From Bombus terrestris (Eukaryota > Arthropoda > Insecta > Hymenoptera > Apidae): DNA of 64,000 bases. Positions 36,272 through 48,420 of this stretch are shown here, piece by piece (positions within the stretch are counted from its first letter, which is position 1; each line of letters starts with the position of its first letter). The notes beneath the pieces were generated by a model. The model did no database searches, was not told the origin of the DNA, and saw nothing but the letters and a program-made list of their open reading frames with translations. Location of the stretch: assembly GCF_910591885.1 (NCBI RefSeq), contig NC_063285.1:8589395-8653394 (forward strand), written 5' to 3'. The position numbers were made by a program, and so were the translations under genes.

Positions 36272-39200
36272 CTGCAACACACACACAACTTGCTCTAACC
36301 CGGTAGAGGCAGCACGGAGATGGGAGTTAATTTTTTTTGTTTTGTTTTATTGAATGGATTTATGGGTGGGGTCTCCGATTTGCCAGCCACCACCGGACAG
36401 CAACAACCAGCTAAGAAACCCTAGCCACACGACTATTATATACTCTTTCTAATTTAGCAATAGGATCATTCTTAGAGTTCTTAATATCAATTTTTATGTA
36501 TTATGATTATATTATTTTTTATACAATTCCTTCTACACAAATTATGTAAATGTTTATACCAAAATTATTATATCTGCTCTCCAAAAAGATAAAAACACTT
36601 CAATAAGTGCCATTTTCTCAACCCCTCAATTACTATTATATAACATTTTATTTTGAGTATAAAAATATTAATGTGGTTAGATTTCAATATTCAATTGCAA
36701 CATTGAAAACTACCACCTCTAATCTTAAGTAAATGAGTCAAATAATTTGATTTTATATTCTATTCATTGGTAATAGTTCAAAGTTCTTACAACAAAATAA
36801 TCAAGAGCATAACAAATCAAGTAACAAATCAAAATAATATTTCCTGAATTTGTATATGTATGATTTCATATATTTCATTTATATATTTATTAGTGAATAA
36901 AAGATAACTTGTTTGTTTTATAAAAATTAAGGAAAAATATATTGGTTGATCCTATTACTACCTGTCGTGCGTACAACGATATCGCGCGTTTATTAACGCG
37001 CACACATCGGAGACAAATGGTAAGCGTGTGTTATTGGGACATGAGGCGTGAGAGCTCGCGCTGCATCCTCCAAGATTATTATACAATGTTTCTTGACAAT
37101 AACACCCTTTTACGTCTACAAATTTTCGCTTGACACGTATAAATCTTATTGATATATAATTGTATATAGTTGCTGTTATTATCACTGTTAAAACAATAAC
37201 GATAAATAAAAACAAATAATTTTTGCGATTATAATATGCATAATATTTTTTTTCTTTACTTGTTCTGCATTCTACATTGTAAATAATTTTAATTTAATTT
37301 TACAGTAATAAAAATAAATACCATTTAAATTTGAATAGTTTATCTAAACAAGAAGTATTATAATTAAAATGAAAAATAACAGAAATATAATCATACATTG
37401 AGAATTTATATGAAAATTTCAAAATTAATAGCAACCGAATTTTTTTGGCAATTAATCACTTATTATATTATAAACCTTATATTGCTACATAATTTGATTA
37501 GTGAAGCCAGAGATATTAATCTTTTTTTAATTACAACATCGTACTTAAACACTGACCTTAACCAAGAAGCTTATAACAAAATTTAGCATCAAGCAACAGT
37601 TTCGCTATATATTTCAAGTTAGGGTGTTCTGCCATGGGATATTTATGAGTACACAGAAAAACGACGCCAATTAGATGAAATATAAAATATTAAAAACTTA
37701 TAATGTAAAATAATAAACACTGACTGTAAATTAAAATAAATTCAAATTTTATCAATATTTTATCTTAATTGATTTAATATTTTATTGGATGATATACTCT
37801 AAACTATTATAATTTAAAGAATTTTAAGGAAATAAAAATCATAAATTAAAATTATCCAATATTTCCAATTGGCGTAGCTTCTGAAAGACAATAACGGAAA
37901 ACATAGAAGCAACGGACAGGCAATTTTACCAGACGGAGGGATTTTACATTTAACTATTTAAAATTCTTCTTTTCTTCCCTCATTTTCTCAGTTCTCATTG
38001 CTTGAACTTATAATAATTATATTTACAATTTTAAGTAAATATAAAACAATTTTAAACTTAATATAAAAAATAAATTATAATTTTTAACTAAAATCAAAAG
38101 TAACACAAACTGTATAATGTTCTCTTTTTGTAACAATTAATATACATAAAATTTATTATAATGTTTTAGTATCACCTCCAATTCTGGCAAATAATATAGA
38201 CAGGTAGAGAGCTCGAGTATATATGTACACGCAGCTGACTTTCTCACACAACAGCCGCAAACTGCACTCCCCTGGATAAAATCAGAAAATCGCCTCCGAG
38301 TGTCAAATGTCTCTTCTTTACCTTTCTCTCTCCCTCTCCCACACTCATCTACACATTCTTCACTCTGTCTTCCTTACATCCTGTCTCTCTTAATGTTTGT
38401 TTCTCACTTTCGTTCTTACATACACACATTCCTTTTGTTTCCTTTCTTTCCCTTTCTCTCCTACCGCCTAGCAAGAGCTACCGAGCTACACGAGCTTACC
38501 ATTTCAAACCGAGGCTCTCCTTCTCCTTCCATCTTTATATTCGCATCCAAAAAATTCTGTCCGACATGATCGGCTAGGTTGTTGCTGTTTGTAATGGTGC
38601 TCGCAACTACCAAAAAATTAGGGTTGGGACGGACGATCACTTACCTTGTTGTTCTTGATTTAATTCCGTATTACCAGCATGAGATGGTCCTGGCATCCCA
38701 CCTTCTAGTGATCCACCACCCCCTCCTCCACCTCCTCCTCCTCCTCCTGCTCCTCCACCTACAAAAATGTAAATTATTATAGAAAGGTAAAAAATGTATT
38801 TTATGATCTTTATGAAATTGTAGAAATGATGCAAATTTTAAATAATTATTCTAAATAAATTAAATACTAATATATTAATGCATACACAACATACACACAC
38901 TGTGTAATTACCTTGATAGGAAGGTGGATAAGATGGCAAAACTTCCATGCCACCATCAAGGCTAAGAAAACCACTTGGCAGTGTGTTGACCTCCTGCTTT
39001 GGAGAACAATCATCATCGCTTCCATATTCTGGTAATTCTATTTTTGGCTAAAACACAAAAATTATTATGATTATTTTTCCTAAAAACTGAGATTTATTCT
39101 AATACTGATCACCTTTCATTAATGATATACATTTATTTATTACACTAAAAAAGTTATCACAAAATTGTGAAAAATAAATTTAGCATTTTTATTTCATGTA

Positions 39201-42200
39201 TTTCCAAAATTTGTCGAAACTTGTATTCGTTATATGCTTATACAAGAATGCTTATACAAGTATATTAAAAAATATATCTTTAAATAATGAATATAAAACT
39301 ATAATAAAAAATGAACTAACCTCAACAATATCGAGATCTTTATAACAGTCAAGTTGAACCTGTGGCTCAATTAATGGCCGTGTGCGTGGCGTTCCAGTTG
39401 CACAGGCCGCCGGAGCTGGTACTGGACTAGATATTTGAGGCGAATCACTTCGTTTGCACAGCCTTTTTAATGGTGGAGGACTTGAAGTTGGTGGAGTTTT
39501 GCTACGGTCCTCCTCCAAATTTGGTGAGATCAGCCCACGGCCATTTGATGCATGTATGTTGTTTGTCTTCAAATGCTAAAAATGACAAATTTAAATTAAA
39601 TAAGTATTTTAAAAGAAATAAGTAATTATTTTAATGTCATAACAATTGTAGCACAATAATTTTTTGTTCACATATTCTTGTGAATTATTGGCACAGTAAT
39701 ATTTCTATGAACTTTATATGAACTTTACATATATTTTATATAATTTTACATAATAAATAAAATAATTTTACTATTTAGGCAAACTTAGTATTAATGTATC
39801 GAAATCACCTTCTTTAATATAATATTGTATTAAGTAATTAGCATTAACATTAGAAAAAGAGTTATGAAAGCAAAATAAATAAGTAAAGTCATAGTTGGCA
39901 TGAAATAGAAGATAAGAGGAAATGGAAGTTCTGGAAACACTCCAAGCCTATAGAATCTTAAATGGTAAAAAGTAGTATAGTCAATAAAGCGATTAGATAA
40001 TAGGGTTGTAGAAACTAAAGTATTTGATAAGGTAGTTTAAGGATACTGTAAGGTTGAGGGATACAGAGTCTCTCAAACCCTTTGAAGAAAGAGGTAATAA
40101 AAGTAAATACCACTAATATTAGTTTAAGAATCTCAAATTACTTATATTAAGAACAATGTGCGCAATATATAACATCCAAAAAATTTGTAGAACATACCTT
40201 TTCGTTGTTGTGCTGATTATTTTGAGAGTCAGTGAGGCCACGGATTTGCAGAGACTCAGCAGTTCTTAAAAATGTAGGTAATTCTGCTTGAGATATGTTA
40301 ACCTCTCCAGCATACATGAACTCCAAAAGTGACTGCAGGTGTTCAAACTCCACATCTCGCATAAATATTATTGGATGCTTGCATGGATTTGTCTATAAAT
40401 ACACATCATATTTATTTTTATTTTTATATTTAATTTTATCACAAAACTATTATTAAGTAAATCAATACAAATAAAGAATTATAGATATAAATTGAAAATA
40501 TATGTAATAAGCAAATACTACATAACAACTTATAGTATTTGACAATAAAAGCAATATTTATAAAAACTAAAAGTGCAAATAGTACTAATGTTTCCAATAA
40601 AATGATCATTAAATTTTAAATAGAATTGGTACTAGCATTTTCTGGAACTGAAGATTTCTTATTTCAAAAATTTATCTATATAATATGTATAAAATATCAT
40701 TACTTATTGTTAGAATTATTGTAGTTATCATATATTATTTCTCAATTAATTTCTTTTAAGGTACAACTTTAACATAACTTAGATCATTCAAATTATAGTA
40801 AAACATCAGTCAGTTTTAACTTAAAATATCTTGACATATATATGAATAAAAATTTTTAATACGTTTACAGATTTAATGTTGGTTAAAGAATATGGAGATA
40901 AAAGACATAGCGATACAAAGAATAAAACACAATGAACAATTAATCAAAACTATTATTCTTGGTTTGTTATATCTTCATATGAAAATTACGAAGTACTACT
41001 ATTCTGTATCTCAATCTTATGTGATGTACAAATTTTTGTAATTAAATATTGTGTCTTTCAAAAATTTCAATATTTCATAATCATTTAACGTAATATAATC
41101 TACATTTAATTTTCATATACTTATTTACTATTTATATTATCATTAGCAAATTTCTCCTTATTTCACGCAAGGTATTAGAATCAACACTTGTATACCAATA
41201 TAATGTTATTATTTTTTTCTTTTAATAGATCCAAGTTTTAGAAATAAAAAAGTAATTTATATTTGAATGTCTAAAAGCAACAAAATTGACAAATTCTTGA
41301 CTAAACCAAACTAAACCAAAGAAAGTATTATACAATTTATTTAATATAATAAAGTTACATAAATAAATTCAACATATGGCAAACTATAAAGGAAAATATA
41401 AGATATAAAACAAAATATAGCTTTTCATTTTTATTTTAATGTAAAATATAAACTTTAAATTGTAAGTAAATAATGCTAAAATAATGTTAAAACTTTGTGT
41501 AATGTAATAACTTTTTAGATGACGGTCTTTTGGTTAATATAAGAATAAATTTATTCTATAAATATCATAAATATGTTAGCACTTACATCAAAAGTACTAA
41601 AATTCAAATCATATATTGCTTACTACCAAAGAATTGTATTCCTAACTAGATTTTTATTTTATACTTTTCTTATCATAATTGTTGTTAGTAATTATATAAA
41701 TAATGTATTGAATTTGAACAATTTATGTAGGATTTGTATAAAATTAGCTATGCTGAAGTCAATCTAACTAATCATCAGATATTGAAAAATAAATAACATC
41801 AAGGGAAAACTATTCCCATGCAAACTATATATGAAGATATATAGGAACATTACGACATAGTATCACGACATATACAGGAGAATTATGAATAAGAACTCTA
41901 ATTTCGATTCGACCATATCTAAAGCAAAGCATGAGTCTCAAAGAAGGTAAGAATGATGGGTTAAGGTGAAGGGAGGGGGGAACATCGAGGAACTAGCACT
42001 GAGAGAAGCAAGGCGGGGAAGGTTTTCTAACCTTGAACAACTCCTTGAAGTAAGGGCTGCACGCGGAGAGGACAACCTTGTGCGCCTGGAGACGCCTACC
42101 ATCGCAGGCTAAGGTGACATCAACGAAGTCCTCGTCATCCCTGAGGGCCTCGAATTGGCTGGTGATATTAGCTTGAAAGTTGTTCCAACGCAAGCAAAAC

Positions 42201-42220
42201 TGCTGCTGGCTATCCGTCAT
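35793..42220 (-). CDS. BTB/POZ C2H2 zinc-finger transcription factor (six coding exons)
   Basis: Joined minus-strand exons 42220-42032, 40392-40198, 39575-39321, 39047-38912, 38758-38645 and 36271-35793 give one frame of about 455 residues with GT/AG introns throughout. Residues about 1-115 form a BTB domain of the insect tramtrack/lola/broad group; [24 protein letters not shown] and CKHPI are visible. A Ser/Pro-rich linker, an acidic patch and a glycine run follow. Residues about 310-359 hold two C2H2 fingers, each C-x2-C-x12-H-x4-H, as in tramtrack. The tail is Gln-rich. From the family, the BTB domain should dimerise and the fingers bind DNA in the nucleus, usually as a developmental regulator. 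I cannot assign an orthologue: broad, tramtrack, lola and lola-like all resemble it. The start is the ATG directly before the canonical [11 protein letters not shown] opening, although the frame stays open upstream. Confidence 0.9.
36950..37140. other. GC/CpG-rich island inside BTB gene intron
   Basis: About 190 bases with GCGCGTTTATTAACGCGC (palindromic) and high CpG lie in otherwise very AT-rich intron between exons 5 and 6. The minus frame (stop at about 36958) encodes a Cys-containing stretch without ATG or a confident acceptor. It may be a regulatory element or a cryptic exon. Confidence 0.35.
38645..38758 (-). CDS. BTB gene coding exon 5 (poly-glycine; last shared exon)
   Basis: This is a 114-nt exon entered and left in phase 1, with acceptor TTTGTAG and donor GTAAGTG. 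It encodes a run of about 14 glycines with one alanine, built from GGA/GGT codons, then [14 protein letters not shown] and a Gln/Glu-rich end. The single G left at its 3' edge fits both the zinc-finger exon at 36271 and the AT-hook exon at 5703. Confidence 0.85.
38912..39047 (-). CDS. BTB gene coding exon 4 (acidic linker)
   Basis: This 136-nt exon holds 45 codons plus one base and ends in phase 1. The acceptor is TTTTAG and the donor GTAATT. It includes the acidic patch [12 protein letters not shown] and a Tyr/Pro-rich end, SYPPSYQ. It contributes only linker sequence to the protein. Confidence 0.85.
39321..39575 (-). CDS. BTB gene coding exon 3 (Ser/Pro-rich linker)
   Basis: This is a 255-nt exon of 85 codons, phase 0 at both ends, with acceptor TTTAG and donor GTTAGT. 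It encodes a low-complexity linker with [15 protein letters not shown], which resembles a basic nuclear localisation patch, and a Pro/Ala-rich run. No folded domain is seen. Linkers like this separate the BTB and DNA-binding parts in the family. Confidence 0.85.
40198..40392 (-). CDS. BTB gene coding exon 2 (second half of BTB domain)
   Basis: This is a 195-nt, phase-0 exon of 65 codons with acceptor TATAG and donor GTATGT. It encodes the classic completion of the insect BTB fold: NPCKHPI, a helix ending in EFMYAGEVN, and [14 protein letters not shown] polar Asn/Gln-rich stretch follows and starts the linker. Together with exon 1 it gives a complete BTB domain of about 115 residues. Confidence 0.92.
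42032..42220 (-). CDS. BTB gene coding exon 1 (start codon, first half of BTB domain)
   Basis: This exon holds 63 codons from ATG at 42220 to LFK. It covers the N-terminal hook, VDVTLACDG and [11 protein letters not shown] of the BTB fold. The donor reads AAG|GTTAGA, a weaker GT site than the others, in phase 0. Composition is clearly GC-richer than the flanks. Upstream, to about 42420, lies a GA-repeat-rich leader, probably 5' UTR. The frame remains open there without another ATG, so a longer N-terminus from an upstream exon cannot be excluded. Confidence 0.9.
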
Positions 42221-42430
42221 TCTCCTCGCTCGACTCCCTTCGACCTCCTCTCTCTCCCTCTCTCTTAAACCGAGAGCCCCCCACCACCCACCCTCTGTCC
42301 GTCTCTCTCTTACTTTCACCTTCTTCTACTTCTGTCTTTTTTCCTCTTTTTCTTTCTTACTGATGGCAGCGTTATTCTTCCTTCGTTCCACACTTTGACT
42401 TCTCAAGTGTATCTTTCTCTGTCTTTCTTT
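42221..42430 (-). promoter_or_regulatory. probable 5' leader of BTB gene
   Basis: Purine-rich on the minus strand, dominated by GAGAGA and GAAAGA runs immediately upstream of the ATG. GAGA-rich leaders are common in insect regulatory genes. The transcription start is not determined. A possible upstream exon donor (GTAAGC, minus) lies near 42653-42658. Confidence 0.45.
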
Positions 42431-43597
42431 CTTGCAGGAGACACTTCAAAAATTTTCGAAAGATATTGAATATGAAAGATTCATTGAGACGAAGAGGGTG
42501 AGGGTGGTTTCGCAGGTCAGGCCTGTTTTACTGCACCCTCGTGCTACTGGTTTGAGATGAGGCTCTCATTACTCTGGAAAAAAAATGGCAGGTGCAAAAA
42601 GTGCAATCGATGACTGAAGAGGAGGTGTGTACGTGGGGAGAATCGATAGACGGCTTACCAACATTAAGAGATAAATGAAATACATATTTCATGTATAGTA
42701 CTTTTTACAAATACCTTTACATTTTTATATTATACCTATTTTGACTAGATAGACGCATAAAAAGCGTCATTGCTCACTACATTTCAACTAATAAATTCAA
42801 CAAAATTTTTATTTTTCCTACAAAAGACATTTAATCTTATTAAGTCACTAGAAATGTATCTAGAGATTTCCATAATCTTGTCATTTCTTTCTTTTCTTTT
42901 CATACAGTAACATCAACGTATGTTTGTAAGTAATGAAATCATAACTTTCAAAAAATCTATAGTACTTAATACTAGTACTAATGCCTTTAATATTAGAATA
43001 CAAAACTGAAAAATTAAAAAAAAAACATAATATCTTATACGATTTTCAATTACTTTAAAAATATTAGATTAACGTCTAGTAATTTTCATATTAAATTTAA
43101 TATTTTATGGTACTATCTGGTACTATTTTTAAAAATAATGTGTTCACGTCAATACTATTTTTAATTTTTTTTTTTTTGTAATTCTGATTATATATATAAA
43201 TCTTACATCAGTTCATAGATCATATTATATAGACTTAACAAAGAATTTCAAATTTACGAAACAATATTTCTAATTGCACGTGCTTATACGGTTAAAACAT
43301 TTTTAACGAAAATAAAATTGTTAATCTGTTAATACTGATATATCTTTTAAATGAGTCATTTCATTGCATAGTTTTATAATACATTCCAAAATTGTACGAA
43401 TATGTAATTATTAAATACTTTGAAAAATATGTTTACATTATTAAAATTTGAACACTTACTGTTTTTAAAACCAAATTGTGATCACAGTGAAGAAAGTAGC
43501 AAACAAATAAAATTCGTAAATTTAAATTGCGCAATAATATTCTAATTTAAATTCTATAAAATTATGGTATAAAATGTATAATTATATTTATACTTAC

Positions 43598-43726
43598 ATT
43601 CCATATTTCCGAAAAGTGAAAACTTTGAATTTGTATTGTAAGAGAATGTAGAAAATATTTCCGTGATTGCAGATAGTTTCTCCAACTCCCGTCGTATTCT
43701 AAATTAAACCAAATTTTACCACCCAT
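43598..43726 (-). CDS. candidate short first exon, unrecognised
   Basis: On the minus strand an ATG at 43726 opens 43 codons (MGGKIWFNLEYDGSW...) that end exactly at a good donor, GTAAGT, in phase 0. No domain is recognised, and no convincing next coding exon was found: a candidate at about 43540 stops early. It could be a leader exon of the BTB gene, a small gene, or chance. Confidence 0.3.
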
Positions 43727-43860
43727 TATATGATCGTCTTCATAGCTTCGAACAGTTTCGGGCTGTCATGGACGCCCGAATTTTGTTCACAAAATAACTT
43801 TTTTAAAATTTTTTCGTCACACTATCGCGGTATATGTGAGAAAAATTGTATAAAAACATG
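43727..43860. promoter_or_regulatory. candidate bidirectional promoter
   Basis: This spacer lies between outward-facing candidate first exons (minus at 43726, plus at about 43870). TATAAAA occurs near 43850 and a GC-richer patch, TTTCGGGCTGTCATGGACGC, is at its left. Promoter function is inferred from arrangement only. Confidence 0.35.
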
Positions 43861-45162
43861 ATAATTACGGAAAACTGACAGTTATGTGACGCAAGTAAAA
43901 AATGTCAAAAAGACAGGTGAGTCAATCTTCTCTGTTTTTTATTATATTTTCATGTATTTTCAGTGTATCATTTTCATTTCTCAAAGATTCAGTCACCAAC
44001 ATTTAAACAAGAAGAAATTAATACATTCAGTAGTGAAATTCGATGGAAAAATAATGATTATTGTTTTTAACCTCGTTTTGAAAGGTTACTGCGGGCGACT
44101 CAATCGATACATTGTCCTCGAATTTCGTTTTCCTGAGTAACCAGTATAACTAATTGCTTGTTAAACACATGAGATTTTTATTAGGATTACTGAGCTTTTA
44201 AAAGGGGGAAATATTCTGATTTTTCTATTAAAATTTATATCTAATGAACAAAAGTTAATCGTAACCTTCATTAAGTTAACCTTCAAAATACACTTTTTAA
44301 AATTTTATTTAATGTCAGTGAAATGTAATTAATATTTCTTGTTTATATTATATAATCTTAAATTTTATGAAATGAAATAAGTATCATTAAATAGAATGTT
44401 CTTTTATGTTTTTAAATGTAAAGCAATTTAAAATCAATTTGTTAGTAGTCCAGTTTCAAAGTATTATTGTTCTTAAATATAGTTAAAACAAAAGGTTGAG
44501 AAAATAGTGGAAACAGAGGTATTGTCTGCTTTCTCTTCTTACTATATTATAAAATATTCTATAAAGTCTGAACTTAACAGTGTGTGTAAATTAATATTTA
44601 GTTTATTTAATGTACAACAGTGAATTTATATTAGATACTATTACATTAGTATTATAATCACATAAAAGTTGAGAAAAAAACATAATTTACAAAATTAAAA
44701 TATATGTGACATTTTCTTATTAATTTTATTGTAACTTCTGTTTTTAAGTTAAAGACTGCTATGTATTGCTTCTGGTTTTATTTAAAAAAAATAGTTTTAG
44801 TTATCATGTTGATATTATTTGACATTATTTAAATATTTTGATATAGTATATATAATTATAATTATAATGATAAGTCTAATTATATAGATTTAAAAATTTT
44901 ATTACTCAGTTATTAAATTGATAAATGCATTTTATATTTAAATAATTTATATATTTCCATGTTTTATTGTTTTTTTTCATTGATTTAAAATGTTTTTCTC
45001 TTTTCTTTTCAAGTTATATATGTGTATATGGAAATGTAAACCTAAGAATAAGTGAATTTTAAGAATAATTAATTTATATTTTCATATTATATTATGTTTT
45101 AATAAGAAGAACTTAAAACAACTCCGTGTTAAAATAATTATATGATTTCTTTTATGTTTGCA

Positions 45163-45239
45163 GAACTTATACAGTGTGTTGTTTTGGTGATCATCGTGGT
45201 TTCCTTATTGGAAACCAAAAATTTTATACTACGTCACGG
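45163..45239 (+). other. candidate internal exon (77 bp) with strong splice sites
   Basis: TTTATGTTTGCAG precedes and GTGAGT follows. A preceding exon may end at 43914 (ACAG|GTGAGT). One joined frame gives a hydrophobic stretch, LIQCVVLVIIVVSLLE, but has no ATG; the frame with an ATG (MSKRQ...) stops within this exon. It may be part of a 5' UTR or a small non-coding transcript. Confidence 0.35.
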
Positions 45240-46835
45240 TGAGTTCCTAAATGAACTAAACTTATAAACTGATTATATAACCTTAAACCATTAAGTAAAG
45301 TTATGAGATAAATTATTGAGTACTTAAATGATCTGGTTTCATTAAATGTTGTTTTAATTAACGTATAATTTTAATACTGAGACAGCTTATTTTTCGGAAT
45401 TATCATTACTAAAATTTGTTTTGGTTGGATATTAATCATTTATATATTAAAATTCTTTATTGCATTGCTATAATATATTAATTAGTATATAATTAATTTC
45501 ATGAATAATTAAAGAAATCAATAATAATTATAGAAATGTTTCTTACCTTCTGATAAATTAAGAAGTCTTAATCCGATTAATATTGTAGACAAATTACAGT
45601 TCCTCAACAGTTAAATGTACTATTAGCCACCAATAAATTAGCTCAACTGTTATGCCATATCAGACAACGGTTATTTTAATCTGAATAGAGATAATTGTCT
45701 TAGTATTAGGATAGTACAGTCTCTGAAAGAAAAATAAACCGAGTTATGTTAGTTTGTAATTTGAAATTATTATTTATATATATTTCATCTTGTATTCATG
45801 TTAATAACACTACGAAGAGTTTATAATTTCATTTTAGACTAATCTACATTAATGTTATAAAATTGTCTTGTGTTATTTCACTGATTTTTATTTTGTTATA
45901 GTTCATCACTTATACATATGTTCCTTAACATATCATAACTTTATTTCTGATTCTGCTATATAAAATTATTTTATAATCTTTTTATGCCTTATTTCCTTTT
46001 TTTATTTCTGATATATTCTCTAAATATCTTTTTAAAACTTTTATTCTGAAATGTTTAATTCATTCTTTGAATCTTACTTCAACTCCACACCCTTTTTACG
46101 AAGGTTTAACCTTAATTATTCTTTGAATTGTATCCGCAAATTCCTAATTTTATTAAATTATAAGGAAAGTTAATATAATCATTGTTATACGGATAGGTGT
46201 TAAAAAATTGACAGACTTTTGAATATGATTGTACAGTTGTTATCGGCTCGGGACAAGTGATAACGAGAGCGGAGGAAAAAGACATTCTCTTATGCGAGGA
46301 TTGAGGTGTTCAGAAGTTATTTAGAAGTTGACGAGTTATTCGTCCAAAACGATTCCGATATCTGTGTTCGTTTTATTCTGTGACACTCCTTTAAGATAAA
46401 TATTCAGTTTCAAGTGAGATTTGAGTGAAAGTTTAGAAGTCCCTGGAAATTTATTTCGATTTGTAACTTTGTGTTAAAGTCGAAATTGTTTTTACAGAAA
46501 TATTCACGATTATAGAAAGAATAATTTTTAAGTCTGCAATTACGTGTTGAACGTAAAATCCTTTTTAATACCATATTTACATATACGGAATTGGTACTTA
46601 TTAATTCATACTTTTGAATAGTTTGAAATGAAAAAGGCTTTACTTCCTGTCTGAAGGATTTTTTGTATATTTTTAATTCGTCGTTATCGTTACTCGGTAT
46701 TAAAAGAATTTTCTCTCGGTATAACGATAAGCATATCTGGAGAAACTGCAAACACTGATTTTTATGTCGGGAGTCAGGCGTACGTGCCGAGAAAAATATT
46801 CTTGGAGGTGATAGTTCACAATTGTTTTCAAACAA

Positions 46836-47015
46836 ATGTTGCTTAGAGGGATTGCATTCGCGGAAGCAAGGCGAAATTCCGCCAGACGTATTTTAAAACC
46901 TCAAAATTCCACTTGCGAAAAGGATAACGCTGAATTGACTTACGATGGAGTCTTTCAGCGTAGTTTGGGAACGAAGGCAAATAGCCTTTCACGATCAGTC
47001 GGCGAATCTACTCTT
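46836..47015 (+). CDS. candidate first coding exon, unrecognised plus-strand gene
   Basis: 60 codons from ATG (context AACAAATGT) to CTT|GTAAGT in phase 0. It is much GC-richer than the flanking DNA, as real exons are in this window. The peptide begins MLLRGIAFAEARRNSARRIL and has no recognised domain. The next exon may be at 61737, which can accept phase 0. The upstream 600 bases would then be leader and promoter. The minus-strand frame at 46410-46835 is probably fortuitous. Confidence 0.4.
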
Positions 47016-47529
47016 GTAAGTTTTTATTCATGCCTGAAAATAATACAAATTCATTTTACACGAAACGTCGCAGCGTGAAATACGACGAATGCTTCTTACT
47101 CCTGCTAAATGAAACATATTAAGATATCTGTAGTGTGACAATAACCTCTAAAAATAAAACACACGTTTCTTTCTAAAAAAGATTCTTCTAACCATTTTAC
47201 TACTAACTTTGAAGATAAATATTTTAAGTAAAACTGGTCTAACTGAAAAATGAATCGTTGTACAGATAATAGATATAGATATATGAATAATAATACATAA
47301 ATATCGAAATCGTCGAAATTTCAAAGAAATTGTGAGAAAATCAATGTACGTTAAAAATAACGTTTTGATAAATAAGTTTTACACAATTTTTTATATCGTA
47401 TGGTTGAACAATCATTGGTGTTTTTCTTTACGTTTTAAAATTAATGTTATGAAATTTAATATAACAATATTTAATGTAATAATTCATAATAATATAAATG
47501 AAATTCAAAGGAATACAGATCAATTGCAA

Positions 47530-48420
47530 ATATAATCGGAATAAAATTTGTAAAGTTTGCATAGAAGTTTTGAACAGATCCTCTTTAGTGATGTCATTTG
47601 TATAAATGACACGGCTGCGAACACCAGCTACATCCGGTATCTGTAGCAATAGATACTGCTCAAAGCAATTAGAGGATCGTTTTTCCCTGACATTTCTCGT
47701 ACGCTTTGTTTCAATATTTCTTTTCTTTTTATCTTTCAATTTTCATAGGTATTTCATGTATTATTATTCTGTGGGAGATTTATTATTCTATGGCATAAGC
47801 AGATTGTTAATTCTATTTTATTCTATGTGTGTTGAAGCACTGATGTTTCTTTAGGATTTGTTAAAATGGATATGGATCAATTGTAAATACAATTGAGATA
47901 AAATTTGTAAAGTTCATATAGAGGAAGTATTAAACAGATGTTTGGTGGTGTCCTCTCTATAAGAGAAACAGCTGCAGACAGCTGCAAACATCAGCTACAT
48001 TCATTTTTATATTTATTCCTCGTACACTTTTTCAATTTTCATAGGCATGAGTACGTGCCACATTTTATTTATTCTATGACGTAAGCAGTGCTAAGGTCTT
48101 TCTTTAGGATTTGTTTAAATGGATGTAGATTAACTGTAAATATATAATCGTAATGAGTCTAATAGCAAAGGCTACATAGAAGTTTTAAACTGGTCTTCTT
48201 TAGTGATCTCACTTGTATAAAAGAAACAGCTGCAAAAGCCAGCTACATATGGTACCTACAGCGGTACAAACTACTCAAAATAATTGGAGAATCGTTTCTC
48301 CTGTCACTTTCATTTTTATATTCGTTTCTCATACACTTTGTTTCAATGACTGTCTTCAACCTTCCAATTTTCATAGGTACTATCTTTCGTTTGTTCTATG
48401 ACACAAGAGAATTGACAGGC
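47530..48420. repeat. three diverged tandem units of about 260-360 bp
   Basis: Each unit has AAAATTTGTAAAGTT or a variant, then ACATAGAAGTTTTAAAC, AACAGCTGCAAA, CAGCTACAT, a T-rich stretch and TTTTCATAGGTA in the same order. Starts lie near 47544, 47903 and 48160. No coding frame runs through them. Confidence 0.65.

Noticed and set aside
46410..46835. 141-codon minus-strand frame
   Set aside because: Lies in the presumed leader of the candidate plus exon at 46836; Asn/Lys/Phe-rich content and no domain.
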